Notes under the pieces: model-generated | What the model was told of the DNA's origin: nothing | What the model saw: the letters and a program-made list of their open reading frames with translations, nothing else | Database searches by the model: none | Shown: piece by piece, positions 27,301-39,300 of the stretch | Layout: every line of letters begins with the position of its first letter | Numbering within the stretch: position 1 is the first letter of the stretch | Origin: Trileptium ribeirensis | Lineage: Eukaryota; Nematoda; Enoplea; Enoplida; Thoracostomopsidae | Length of the DNA stretch: 63,969 nt | Direction: 5' to 3' | Assembly: GCA_030248225.1 (NCBI GenBank) | Contig: JASANE010000504.1 | Coordinates: 1 to 63,969 of the forward strand | Translations under genes and position numbers: made by a program

Positions 27301-30300
27301 CTGCTTAAAACTAGTGCAATACGTCATGCTGCTCCATTACGCACTTCCAAAACGTAATGCCCATACGACCCCGGGTATCGTAACCTCGATGTCGGACCTA
27401 ATAGGGTCTAATTTCTGGTTCGGGTCAGTCCCAAAAGACTACGGAGTTTAGCAAGCTGCAGTAGCTCTTCACAGGATGTTTTCTGATCCTGCCGGACCGG
27501 TTGCGCACGTAGCCTAAGCGGTACTACCTTTGAGGTCCATAGGGAGGTTGGCTCCATCACCTACTCACAGGCCAAAGAGACCATACCACTATCCCTATCA
27601 TCGTTCCACCTGGAAGTGTTTTAAATATTCGGATTGACTGATTTTCTACTTTCCTGAACGAATAATTTATTTAGCAAGTGGCCCCCATTAGGTCCGACAA
27701 ATCTCTATACGTTTAACGTCGGATCGCGTGGTTTCTGGTTGGGACGTTCAGCGAAAGTTTGTTTTCGGGTAAAATTTCCTTTCTTAGGTCGCACAAGTCG
27801 TACTCACTAAATAATAATAAATAGGAATCTGCGAGTCACGCTAAGGCTTGCTTCTTCTGCATGTCAAACCTGAACGTAGGTCGTCGATAGGGGTGACGGA
27901 TTTCAAACCCCTTCAGTACGTTTCGGTACAATGGTCAGAAAAACACGCGGACACCATTGGCTTTGAGTTAGTCTTTATTGATAAGTCAAAATCGTATGCA
28001 GACATGAGTGTATCGTACGGGATAATACATTCGATAAGACAACAGTACGGTACGCTATTAGGGAATCGGAGGGATAACACATGGGGCATTTCGGAGTCAT
28101 CGCGTTTTTCATGGAACCCTCACAACTGGTTCAAATCACGACATGACCCTATATCTTCATAACAACAGCTGCGCTTACCTTACTCGAAAAACGGGCGGAA
28201 AACATAGGTAACACGATGCGATGGGGTCACTTAGTTATCGAGGCGCCATTCGATTAACTACTCGCTCGGCACTACTACTAGGGTACTCCGCTTAAACAAT
28301 GGGTTCCGGTAAGCTAAAGGCGGCAAAACAGCGGGTACAATAAGGTATGCGGGCAGTCTGTACACAGTGAGGTTTTGGGTTTGATTTTGCTCATCCTAAT
28401 CAACGGCTATGACACACGATACGCGAATATTGATACAGTAAAACAACGAACAACGGGATATAATACAAAAGGTTATTACAAATCAGCAAGGGTATTATCG
28501 AAAAATCAATATAAGTACAATATGAGTAAGAATGTACATTAACATAGGTGCAAGTTTGTGAGTTTACTACGGGTACGACTCCTAAATTTTGTTTGGGTAC
28601 GACGGCGTAACGTTTATTTCTTACACGCATAGGTATGAATGAACTATAACCGCGGGTACAAGAGTTTTCCCTAATACAGTGTACAACAAGCTGATCGCAG
28701 TTCCATTTCCCTATAAAATTGCCCTTGAAATACTAACAACAAAACGCATATTTTAGGCTTAAATCTATACTCATTTGCAACCTAAATAAATTCGGAAAGT
28801 GGACATTTTCTTGTCTACGATCATGAGCAAGAACAGATTCAAAAGAGGCACAGTAAGATCTTTGCTAAGCGGCTTAGAGGTCTCGGTAGAAAAATACGGA
28901 CCGCATTTGCTAGCTTTTTTAGATTTTCCTAACACAAAATTACAACCACAATTTATAACGTGTTGTGTACATTAATTGTAACTTATCAACACTAGGAATA
29001 TTGATAATTTTATAATAATATTGATAATTGATATTTAATTTGACGGCCAAATTTGTACATTTCAAGAAGTGCTTGATCGAGCCTGATCCAGGGAAAAATG
29101 CTAAATCAACAACTTTGGGTGTCAACCGGAGTTCACGAAGAACCTTCGTTTACGCTCAGTTCGGCGGTACGATACTCTAAATTCTTACGAAAAAGTACGG
29201 CCGAAACATAAGTAGTAAAAAAAGAATTTTCTAAATACTAAGCTTGGAAATACTAACTCGGGTACTCCACGTCCTAATATGGGTCTGCTGGATGGTATTC
29301 GGTTCATTTATAGCATATATTTCTCTAGTCCACTGTAGACTTATTTATGAATTCTTCCTACACTTACGGAAGGGTTGAAGGCGTGTGTCGGCCTTTAATT
29401 TTCATTGCTAATACGATCGTATAAACGTAACTCGGCGGTTGTAAACAATTCGAATCATGGTAATGCTCTAAAATTCGATGCAGATCTAAGGGTTCACCAG
29501 AGTATTATGTGCAAATTTTATCATTCAACTTCGACAAAAAGGATCTTAGCACGAGCACAATAACTAACGGCCCCGGAGACGGTGCGGAGACACTATATAT
29601 GAGTCGGCAAAAGCTTGATTAATTTCTTGGTTCGTCCTGTGTCACGAAATGGCAAACTGTTTTGTATAATTCATGAACAATAATACAAAGCGCTTTATTT
29701 TGGAATATAAGAACTGTTGCTGTTGTTGTTTTCGAGTCTTGATATTTGAAAAGCTGACGTTTGCTGTCTGGCCACTGTATTGTTTAGTTTTGTGGTTTCC
29801 GCAGAATTGAGTGCAGTCGATTTCAATAAATGAATTTGAAATTCTATTTCCTTTTCGAAATCGGCCAAGTTTGCTGACCGATTTTGCGAACTAATTGAAA
29901 TTACCTTTTCTTTTTCGATATGGTCCTTCAGTCCGTCTTAGAGCTGATATAAACTATCAAGCTTGATTCCAACCAGTTTTTTGTCTTGCACCATGGAAGC
30001 AAAACTGCTGACCTTGCGCAGACAGCAGAAAAATTAATAGATGAAGAAATTTTCCATCAATTAGATGATGAAAAATTGACTGACGAAGCGCTTGAATTTG
30101 ATGATAAGTTACTCGATTATATTGAAAAGTTAAAAATTCGCAAGCAAAAATGTGAACAGCTGTCGAAGTTAGCAAATATTAATTTATCCAAACACAATAC
30201 ATCAACATCAGATAAATATCCAGGATCCATTCGGCTTCCTAAGTTAGAACTGGAACCGTTTGACGGAGAAACTTTAAATTTTCAGCAGTTTTGGGATAAC

Positions 30301-33300
30301 TTCGAAAATTCCATTCACAATAATGACACCTTGTCCGACAGTGATAAATTTACGTACCTTCGGTCTTTTCTCACTGGGGATGCCCTTCGATTAATAGAGG
30401 GATATCGCTTAACAGCTGCCAAATATGAAGTGGTTATGTCTATCTTGAAAGAACGCTATGGCGATCCTCAGGTTGCAGTTTTTTCACACTTCGAAGCGAT
30501 GATGCTGGCACTTCAACCACCAAACCATAATTTAAGTCAACTACGGTCAGTCTATGATGAATGTGAAAACACATTCGTTGTCTCGTTGCCCTTGGCCTAC
30601 CAGAAGAAATCCTTGGACAGGTTTTTACTCCTATTGTTTTATCGAAACTACGTAAGTTTGTTAGGATGGAGCTTCATCGCAGTAACGGATCTCCAACATG
30701 GACTCTCGCAAATCTTCGGGATCTTCTAAAAGAAATTCACGCTCGTGACATATCTGAACGAGCATTCGGATCTAACAACAAAATTGACAACGAACAGAGT
30801 TCGCCTGACCGCAGTTTGACTCCGAAATCAAAACATCAAAAGTCGCTTCGATTTCGAAGCACAACGTCGGCGTTGGTTAATCCTTCATCTAAAAAAGTTA
30901 CGGTGTTCCTATTGCAACGCGGATCACTATAGTGATCAATGCCCAAAATATCCTGACGTGAAATCTCATCGCGCAGCATTAACTAATAAATGTTTAACTT
31001 GTCTTAAAGCAGCTCATCGAATTAAACATTGCTGTGTCGAGTATGTGTCTACTGTCAACGCTCTGACCATCATCGTACTTTATGCCAAACTAAATTTGGT
31101 TCGAAACCGTCACATTTAAGTAAACAAAGTTCGCAGAGTTTGTCTACGAACTACCAAACTGTAACACTCAATGCCGATAGTGGTTCTTCGGAGCCTCTAG
31201 GAGTCGAAGCAATTGCCACGAATATGTTGTCTCATGGACAACATTCGATTTACAAATGGCCGTTACACAGGTTGTTGGTTCGAAGATATCATCAGCACGT
31301 CTTCTGTTGGACACAGGCTGCTCGAGGTCATTTATCACTACTGACCTTGGCCGCAAAATTGGTGCTCGAAAGGTTGGCAACGAAATTATAGCGATCTCTG
31401 GCTTCGAGGAAACCGTACGGAAGTCAGGAACCTACCCTACATATGAGTTCGAACTAGTCTAACAGAATGGCTGTCGAAAGAGTTTGATTGCTAACGCAAT
31501 TGCTTGCATTACGTGTCCTGTACAAAAGGGTGCGCTGGATTGCACAAAGCATCCGTTTATCAAACCGTAACTTGCTGAACCAATATCGACGGTTGATCAA
31601 TTGGTCCAGATTGATGTACTAATGGGAGCGGATTACTACTATGATTTCATCGGACATGACCAAATACGATGTTCAGATGGTCTTATTTTGCTTCCATCGT
31701 CACTTGGCTACATCGTCACTGGTCGGATAGATGATAACGTTAGTCGATTGCATAACGTAAATGCAATGTTGTTTACGCTGTCAAATTTGTTACCCGAGAG
31801 CAACTTCGAACTGGAAAGATTGTGGCGCTTGGAAGACGTTGGTCTCAAAGAAATAAACGATTTGGAGGAAGTTGACGTGACTGTTAAACAATTTAATGAC
31901 TCAATTCTGTTTCGAAGCAATCGATATGAAGTCAAATTGCCTTGGAAAAACAACGGTTCGGACTTAGGGTTGTCACTACGTCGTCTCAAGACACTTTTAC
32001 GTCGTCCAGATGCAAACCCAGAATATAAGAAACTATATGATAGTATTTTACATTACCAACTCAAAAACCAAATCATCGAACCTGCTCCTAAACAACCAGA
32101 TGATGACAAGCTTTAATATATACCGCATCATTTTGTACTGACCCCACACAAAACTACGGTTCGTGTTGCATATGTCGCCTCTAGCAAGTGTAGTGCCGAC
32201 ATGCGAAGTCTGAATGAATTTGTTCTACGGGGGCCCGTGTTACTTGCGGACATACGTGGTTTGATAATGCGATTTCGTTTATCAAATATTGTGGCTGTTA
32301 GTAATATTGAAAAGGCATTTTTACAAGTTGCGTTACAAAAGCCTGACCGAGATATCACCCGATTCCTGTGGCTTCGAAATATTTCTTGTCCACCGACCGA
32401 TAACAACCTGCTTACACTAAGACTTTGTCGGGTGCCCTTTGGGGTGAATGCTAGTCCATTCTTGTTGGCGGGCACTATTACACACCATCTGAATAAAGTC
32501 GGTAGCTAAATCCATTTTGGATAACTTATATGTTGACAATGTGCTAGGTGGCTTTTCAACTACAGTAGAAATGACGCAGTACTACAAAGAAGTAAAATCT
32601 ATTTTCAGCTCTGCATCGATGGACCTTCGAGAGTGGTTCTCAAATGATTCTGGCTTCATGAAAACTGTTCCACTTGCTGACCGCGGTAACGGTTCAACAA
32701 CAAAGGTATTGGGAATTTCTTGGGATACTGCAACGGACACCATCCGTTTTTCGGTTGGCCATTCGATGAATTCAATTCTTACCACGAAACGACAAATGCT
32801 GAAACCGGTAGCTTCAGTCTACGATCCATGTGGGTATTTTTCGCCGATCACAACACGTGGTAAACAATTGCTGCAAGAGATCTGGAAAGCTAAGTACGGA
32901 TGGGATGATGGCTTGCCGGCAAAAATTTTGTATCGTTGCAGAGCGTACCAACAAGATATAGTCCACATGGGAACTTTTACACTGAAGCGACAGTATTGCT
33001 GTAATGCTGTCAAGACAGGCAACACGTTTGATTTGCATTGCTTCTGTGATGCTTTGGCTAAACCTTTTCTGCTGTCGTTTACCTTCGGATATTAAAGCCA
33101 GACGGAAGTGTTGAAACAAACCTCGTGTTTTGTAAGGCCCACGTGAGCCCAGTCAAAGAAGTTTCGATTCCTCGACTTGAATTGGTAGCAGTCACTAATG
33201 AGTCTCGAATTATTGAATTTGTGGAAAAACAGCTTCATCTCCCAATCAGATCAAGAATCATTTGGTCCGACTCGCAATGTACTCTTCATTGGATTTTAGG

Positions 33301-36300
33301 CAAAGATGTTTATTCTGTCTTCATTCGTAATCGCGTGCGTCAGATAAAATATAATCAACATCTGCAATTCCTTTACGTACCCACCGAGCTGAACCCTGCT
33401 GACTTCCCAACTCGCGGTGTCAGTTTTCAATGTTTGTCTGAAAATATATGGTGGTATGGTCCAAACTGGTTGCGAAAAGATGTTTTGTTCTGGCCAAAAA
33501 TGATGTATCCCACAAATTAGCCGTTAAGCTAAGCCTGTGATACAGGAGATAAAAGCCCCAGCGGATAAACTAGTTGTTTCTTCATCATCGTTGATTGATA
33601 TTCAACGATTTTCGTCGTTGCAAAAGTTAATTCGAGTTTTTGCTCGCGTTTTACGATTTGTAACCAGTCTTCAGCGAAAACCAGTTTGCTGCAGCACGTT
33701 ATGTGAACGCGACATCGCTCATTCTTTACTTCTTTTAATTAAGCTGGTTCAGAAAACAACGTTTCCTGAGCTATCAGTTTCGAATTTTTATCAGAAACCG
33801 ATCGTACAATCTTTGCGACTTTTCATTGACAAGGATGGAATAATTCGTTGCGCTGGACGTTGCAGAATGCGGAAATCCGAGATGAGACAAAATTTCCAAT
33901 TTTGCTTCCTAAACAAAATCACTTTACTTATCTTATGATTACTGATTGTCATGAAAAGTTACACCATAGTGGGTACAGCACACATTGTCATGCCTACGGC
34001 TTTTCTACTGGGTAGTACATGGGCGAGCTAAAGTTAAACGGTGTTTGAAGCAGCGCAGTGTTTGTCGGCGACACCAAGGCAAAACTTTTGCTACTCCGGA
34101 CGCTCCTCCTCTCCTGGATTTTCGTGCAGTTCAAAATGATTACATAAGCCCATTAATAAAAAGAGTTGATTCTAATGAAACACAAAAAATATGGATTTGT
34201 ATTTTTACTTGTGCTGTAGTTCGTGCAATAAACTTGGGAATTGTTAATGACTTATCGGCTTCAGAGTTTCTGATGTGTTTCCGACATTTCATGGCTCTAT
34301 ACGGTCGACCGCGACTGGTTGTGTCAGATAATCCTAATCAGTTCCATCTATCTCGATAGGTTCTTGACTAGTTGTGGGTTGATATTTTGAAATCAGCAGA
34401 TGTACAAGATTTTGTTTCTAATCAAGGTATCGGTTGGAAGTTCATTATTGAAAAAGCTCCCTGGATGGGAGGATTCTATGAAAGACTAGTGGGTCTTGTC
34501 AAGAATGCTCTGCAGGAATCGATAGATGGTCGGAAATTAAATTTCACACAACTTAAGATAGTCATTGTTGAGATTGCTGGGACTTTGAACACTAGGCCAC
34601 TGGTTTATATTGGCGCTGGCGTTTCTGATGTTACGCTAACAACAGCACATTTTTTGTTTACATCCGGTCCGAGGTTCCCGTTCGTTGATCCAAGTAGTTC
34701 GGAAGTTTGTCTACAAACTAGCACAGGATCGTCTTTTATTCTACAATGGAAATGCCTTCAGGCTTTGGTTCAATCGTTTTGGACTAAGTGGAACATAGTT
34801 TACTTGCTTAGTCTTCGTGTGCAATCGCGCTCCAAGCGTCAGCAAGGCTATAACTATTTTATACCACAACCAGGTACAGTAGTATTAATAAAAAGTGAAC
34901 TGCCCAGATCTCGCTGGAAATTGGGCGTGATCACGCTTATAAATTTACGTCGCGATCGAGTTTGTCGATCAGCGAAACTTCGCTTAACCAACGGAATGAT
35001 AATTAATTGTCCAGTTAAGCATTTATAACCACTAGAGTTTTATGAGTCATATGAAAAGACAAAACAAACTCTACCAAATCTTGAGAAGCCGCCACAACGC
35101 TTAGCAGCTAAGCAAGCTGACATAAGGTTGAAACTGTTAAATGAAAGTTACTGAGTTGTCGTAGTTTTAAGCAGTAAACAGACGTTACTATTCGTTGTTT
35201 AGTATAAAATACACTGTTATATTTAGATTCAGCTTGGTTACAATGTCTACTAACACCTATATATCTGATAATCATTGTTTATCTCGATTTTGTTGAAATT
35301 GGATATTAGTGTAAAACCGGGAAATTTTAAATTCAGTAGAATTGGGATTTTGGACGGTTATGTTAAGGCAGCATGATCGAGAAGATCTTCTAAACGATCT
35401 TCGCACCACTACCGCTGTAATCAACAAACCGGCTAACACCACAGGGATGCTCAGACAAAAGCGCTTTGAGTTGTCGGCTCATTGGGTGTTAACGGCGGAC
35501 TTATAATGTCTTAAGCCATCAGTTGGAACAGCAAGAATCACCTTTCCACAAAGCATTCCGCAGCTGTTTACCTAGTTCACGTCAGTTATCTAACCACGTT
35601 TGTTGTGTGTTCTTCGCAACAAGAGTATATTTTATCATGCGGCTTACGACGGTCCGCAGCCGAACAAAGTGGCGCCGACCCATGCTTTATTCGATATGGT
35701 CGAATATTGTCGAATTTAGCCCAACAATGTGTTGACAATGATATCGATGGTTCTCCAATTGTTTCCTTAACTTGGCAAATTCTGTCTCGAACTGACCATC
35801 CTGACTACACACTTTTGCTACTGTCGGATAGCCAATATCGATATATTGATGTTATAGAGTGTGGTGAGGTGTCGAAGGTGTCTGGCGGCACATTTGATGA
35901 TATGGCAAGGCTTGTTCGTGCATTGGGCGCTCGTGGTCTAAAGTTGTCGAAATTTAGCATGATCATAGTGGACTGTGGAATTAACGATTGTCAAAGGAGT
36001 ACTGTTCAACAGAATCGTTATTGGGAGACGTTTATGACAGCTATAAACGAATTCGAACTGCCTGTTGACAAGGATAGGGTCTTGTTTAGCCCACCGTTTC
36101 CACATCCTCGAGTTCCTGATTCGTGTGTCTATTCTCGATGGGTTTGTTCCAAATTGGAAGCAAGTATTATTAACGTTATTAATTGGAACGAAGTGATGGA
36201 CCCATATGTTGATGGTAATAATACTCAAGCACATTTGTTTGAAAATGATGGCTTTCATCTAAATCACGCTGGTATTAGTGAACTTTGGAACATTTGGTGG

Positions 36301-39300
36301 TTGGAGCTAGTGGCCTATCGTTTGACGAAATACGCCTCTGCGAAAGAAAACGAAGACATGAATAAGGTTATTTTGCGCGTTGCAGTGTCACGAAATAGCA
36401 AACTGATTTGCACAATTCATGAACAATAATATAATGCGTTTTATTTTGGAATATGAGAACTGCTGCTGTTGCTATGTTTTCGAGTCTTGATATTTGAAAA
36501 GCTGACGTTTTTGTCTGGCCACTGTATTGTTTAGTTTTGTGGTTTTCGTAAAGTTGAGTGCAGTCGATTTTAATAAATGAATTTGAGATTCTGTCTCCTT
36601 TTCGAAATCGGCCAAGTTTGTTGACCGATCTTGCGAAGTAATTGAAATAACGTTTTCTTTTTCGATATCCTGTTTAAATTCCTAATCTTGATAATTAAAT
36701 ACTCGATTAATCTTTACTCGAAAACGGGGAATGCTACGGTTGAGCTTGCAAGTGGACCACTGCCAAAGCAATGAACCGCTCTGAGGCTATTCCCAATTTC
36801 CACAAGCTCAATCGGACTAAAAGGCTTAGCTAACTTAACTAATTTTCTCAACTAGATGGATGTCTTAACTCGATTTCCGGAAGTAGAAATCGTTTTACAA
36901 TTGCTTTGGATCGCTCATCACCGCTACGACGCGACGATATTAGTGTGGCACGAGGGACGAGCTCAGGTGGGTCCCGTATTTACGACACACCAAGCAACTC
37001 CTGCATGTCAGGTTGATCCGTATAAGTTGTATGACTATAAGTTACTATTGCTCAAATTTACGGCAAACTAGGGGCATGGGGCAGGGATTAAAAGTATATC
37101 CAGCTGAACTAAAAGCTATTTGGAACTAAACCTATAAATGACGACGCCTTAGGGGCCATCGACATTACTCTACAGATACTTGAGCTTTGGCGATTTTAAC
37201 TTAAAAAGCGGCTCTAGAAAAAGAGCTCTAATTGCTGATAAAGTTTGCCCAAAGTTTTCTATTTATCCTGTTGTCGGTACAACCGTAACAAATTCGCCTA
37301 TTAAAGTTGACTCGGTTTATACTCTTCGCTCACTCGGTTTTGATCGATATTCCTAACCCAATCCATCTAAATGGTTGGCCAACTTATAAATTTGAATTTC
37401 TCGATAATTGGCCAGCCTTTCCCTGTGAAATTTTGCACAGGGCTGGGGTCAACCTTCGATTTCATAGGATCGGGGCAACGGTCCGCTCAATAATTGGTCC
37501 GTTGCGCCGGGACCGATAGACCCAATATTGCGTAATGCGTCTAGCTATATCGCTAACTTTTATATACAAAAATTGTGCCACTGCCTTCAAATTTAGCAAC
37601 TCTGGTAAATTTGATTTTGTCATCACAGCGGCAGCGTATCGGAGTTTCAAGACTCCGATAGCCTTCGTGCTGCATTGATGACTTATCTGTACAGAGGAGA
37701 AATTAAATACAGAGCTGAAAGCTCGGAAAATACGTGCTAAAGCAAAACCAAAACCCACTATGACAATACTTATGTCGAGAAGAAATCAATGAAATTTGTG
37801 TAGACCCTGAACGGTTTTTGCGCTGCTCGGGTCCATATTTTTCATAATTTTTGAACGAGCCAGGGCTTTGCCGGCTCAATAGCGCAAATGGAAGGCCCAA
37901 CGGGCCTCTATTTGTAACGTAAAAATCATTGAAAACGTTTGAAGTTTTAGGTGGGGGCAGACCCCTGTAGGGTCACCGGGCAAACGAACCCGGTCGGGTT
38001 CTCTTATTTGAAAGACTACATATACTGCAATAACCTAACAAAATTTAAGCGAAATTCCTGGACGGATTTCGAAATATTCTAAATTTTGCGTTCACGCTGA
38101 GCGGCAAGCCCCTTTAATGTCGTCGCGTTCATGATTCCGACACGATATTGCTAAAATTTAAAGTTGGTAAACATTCCTACGAAGAAACTCAAAGTTTCAA
38201 CAAAATTCCTAGAGTAATTTTAAAGTTACGTCAAATTTTCGCTAAGAGTGAGCGGTCTCACTCTCAAAGCATCAGATTAACAAACTCGGTTGCGGGTTGA
38301 CTTAATTCTAGGCTCAATTTAGAAGCGTAGGTCACTACTAACCATTCTAGTAAAATATCGACAAAATTCCTAGAAAGGAAATTTGGTCCTGACAATTCGT
38401 TTCGGGTTTCCAGCAATAAGTGTATACCGTAAGTCATCGGATGAGTAAAACTATGAATAAAATCGCTTATTAAAACTCGATATTGAAAGCATAGCCAATG
38501 ATGGTACGTAGTTTCATTCCAGGTACTCATCAAAAGAATGTTTTATTTAACCTCGGTCGGCTCGCTCAAGGGTTATATTTCAAATTTTAACTCGACTCAG
38601 GGAATCATGTAAAACAAGCCTATACGCGAGTGTCGCGTTTATTTATGCCCTAACTCAATGACCGAGGGAGGTTTAGCACGACTTCGACTATCTAACTGAA
38701 TCGCTTGAACGGCTAACCGTGTCTATGGATCTGCTAGGACGGGCCATCCTATCATGTAGGCGAAAGCACGGGCAGTGAGTCTTTAAATTCTCAATGCTAA
38801 CACAGATCAACTCGACCTTCGGTCCCACGAATCGTCAACCTATTTTCAGGCTTACTTGTCTAACATCAACAACACTTACGTACAGAACTAGGCCTCCCCG
38901 TCCACACTTACCATTCGTTCACTGTTCACTTCCTTTCGTTCAGCGTCAATCGCTCGTCTATCCATAACCAAACCAATAACGAGAAAGCCAAATAGAAGTA
39001 AAGTTAACAAGAAAGCCATAGTAACTAAACTAGAAAGCAGCCGAGCCGGTCTGTAAAATCGACCGCACTCTGCACTGCCGAAGTCAAACTGAAACTCGAA
39101 AGTTTGATCGGTGCCGCTTAAATAGCCTAATTTTAGGCAATTAAATGTATTTATGGGGCCATTAAAATTTTGTTAAAAATGCTTTGTCAGCACTTTTGGG
39201 ACGATATGCTTCAATATCTAAGCTAAAATTAAGCTTAAATGGCAATCTTTCTTATCAGTCCTAAATTTGGGCCAACTTTATATGATATTTATATATAATT

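Larger units (their letters stand above)
29640..36667 (+). mobile_element. BEL/Pao LTR retrotransposon, degenerate, with an SGNH-type extra ORF
   Basis: 7.0 kb, bounded by two direct LTRs of 281-282 bp and a TCCTG duplication. Internal order: primer-binding site, gag (DUF1759-type plus zinc knuckles), protease, RT, RNase H, integrase, then a separate long frame with esterase motifs. The protein signature (NLYVDNVL in [36 protein letters not shown], and an Asp-Asp-Glu integrase) is that of BEL/Pao. Several stops and frameshifts break every main gene except the last. The LTRs differ at roughly one base in ten by eye, so the insertion is old. It lies in intron 3, antisense to NCKAP1. Confidence 0.93.

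Noticed and set aside
36856..37071. 71-codon frame with [18 protein letters not shown]
   Set aside because: Short, next to the retrotransposon, no motif; could be a fragment of an older element but cannot be supported.
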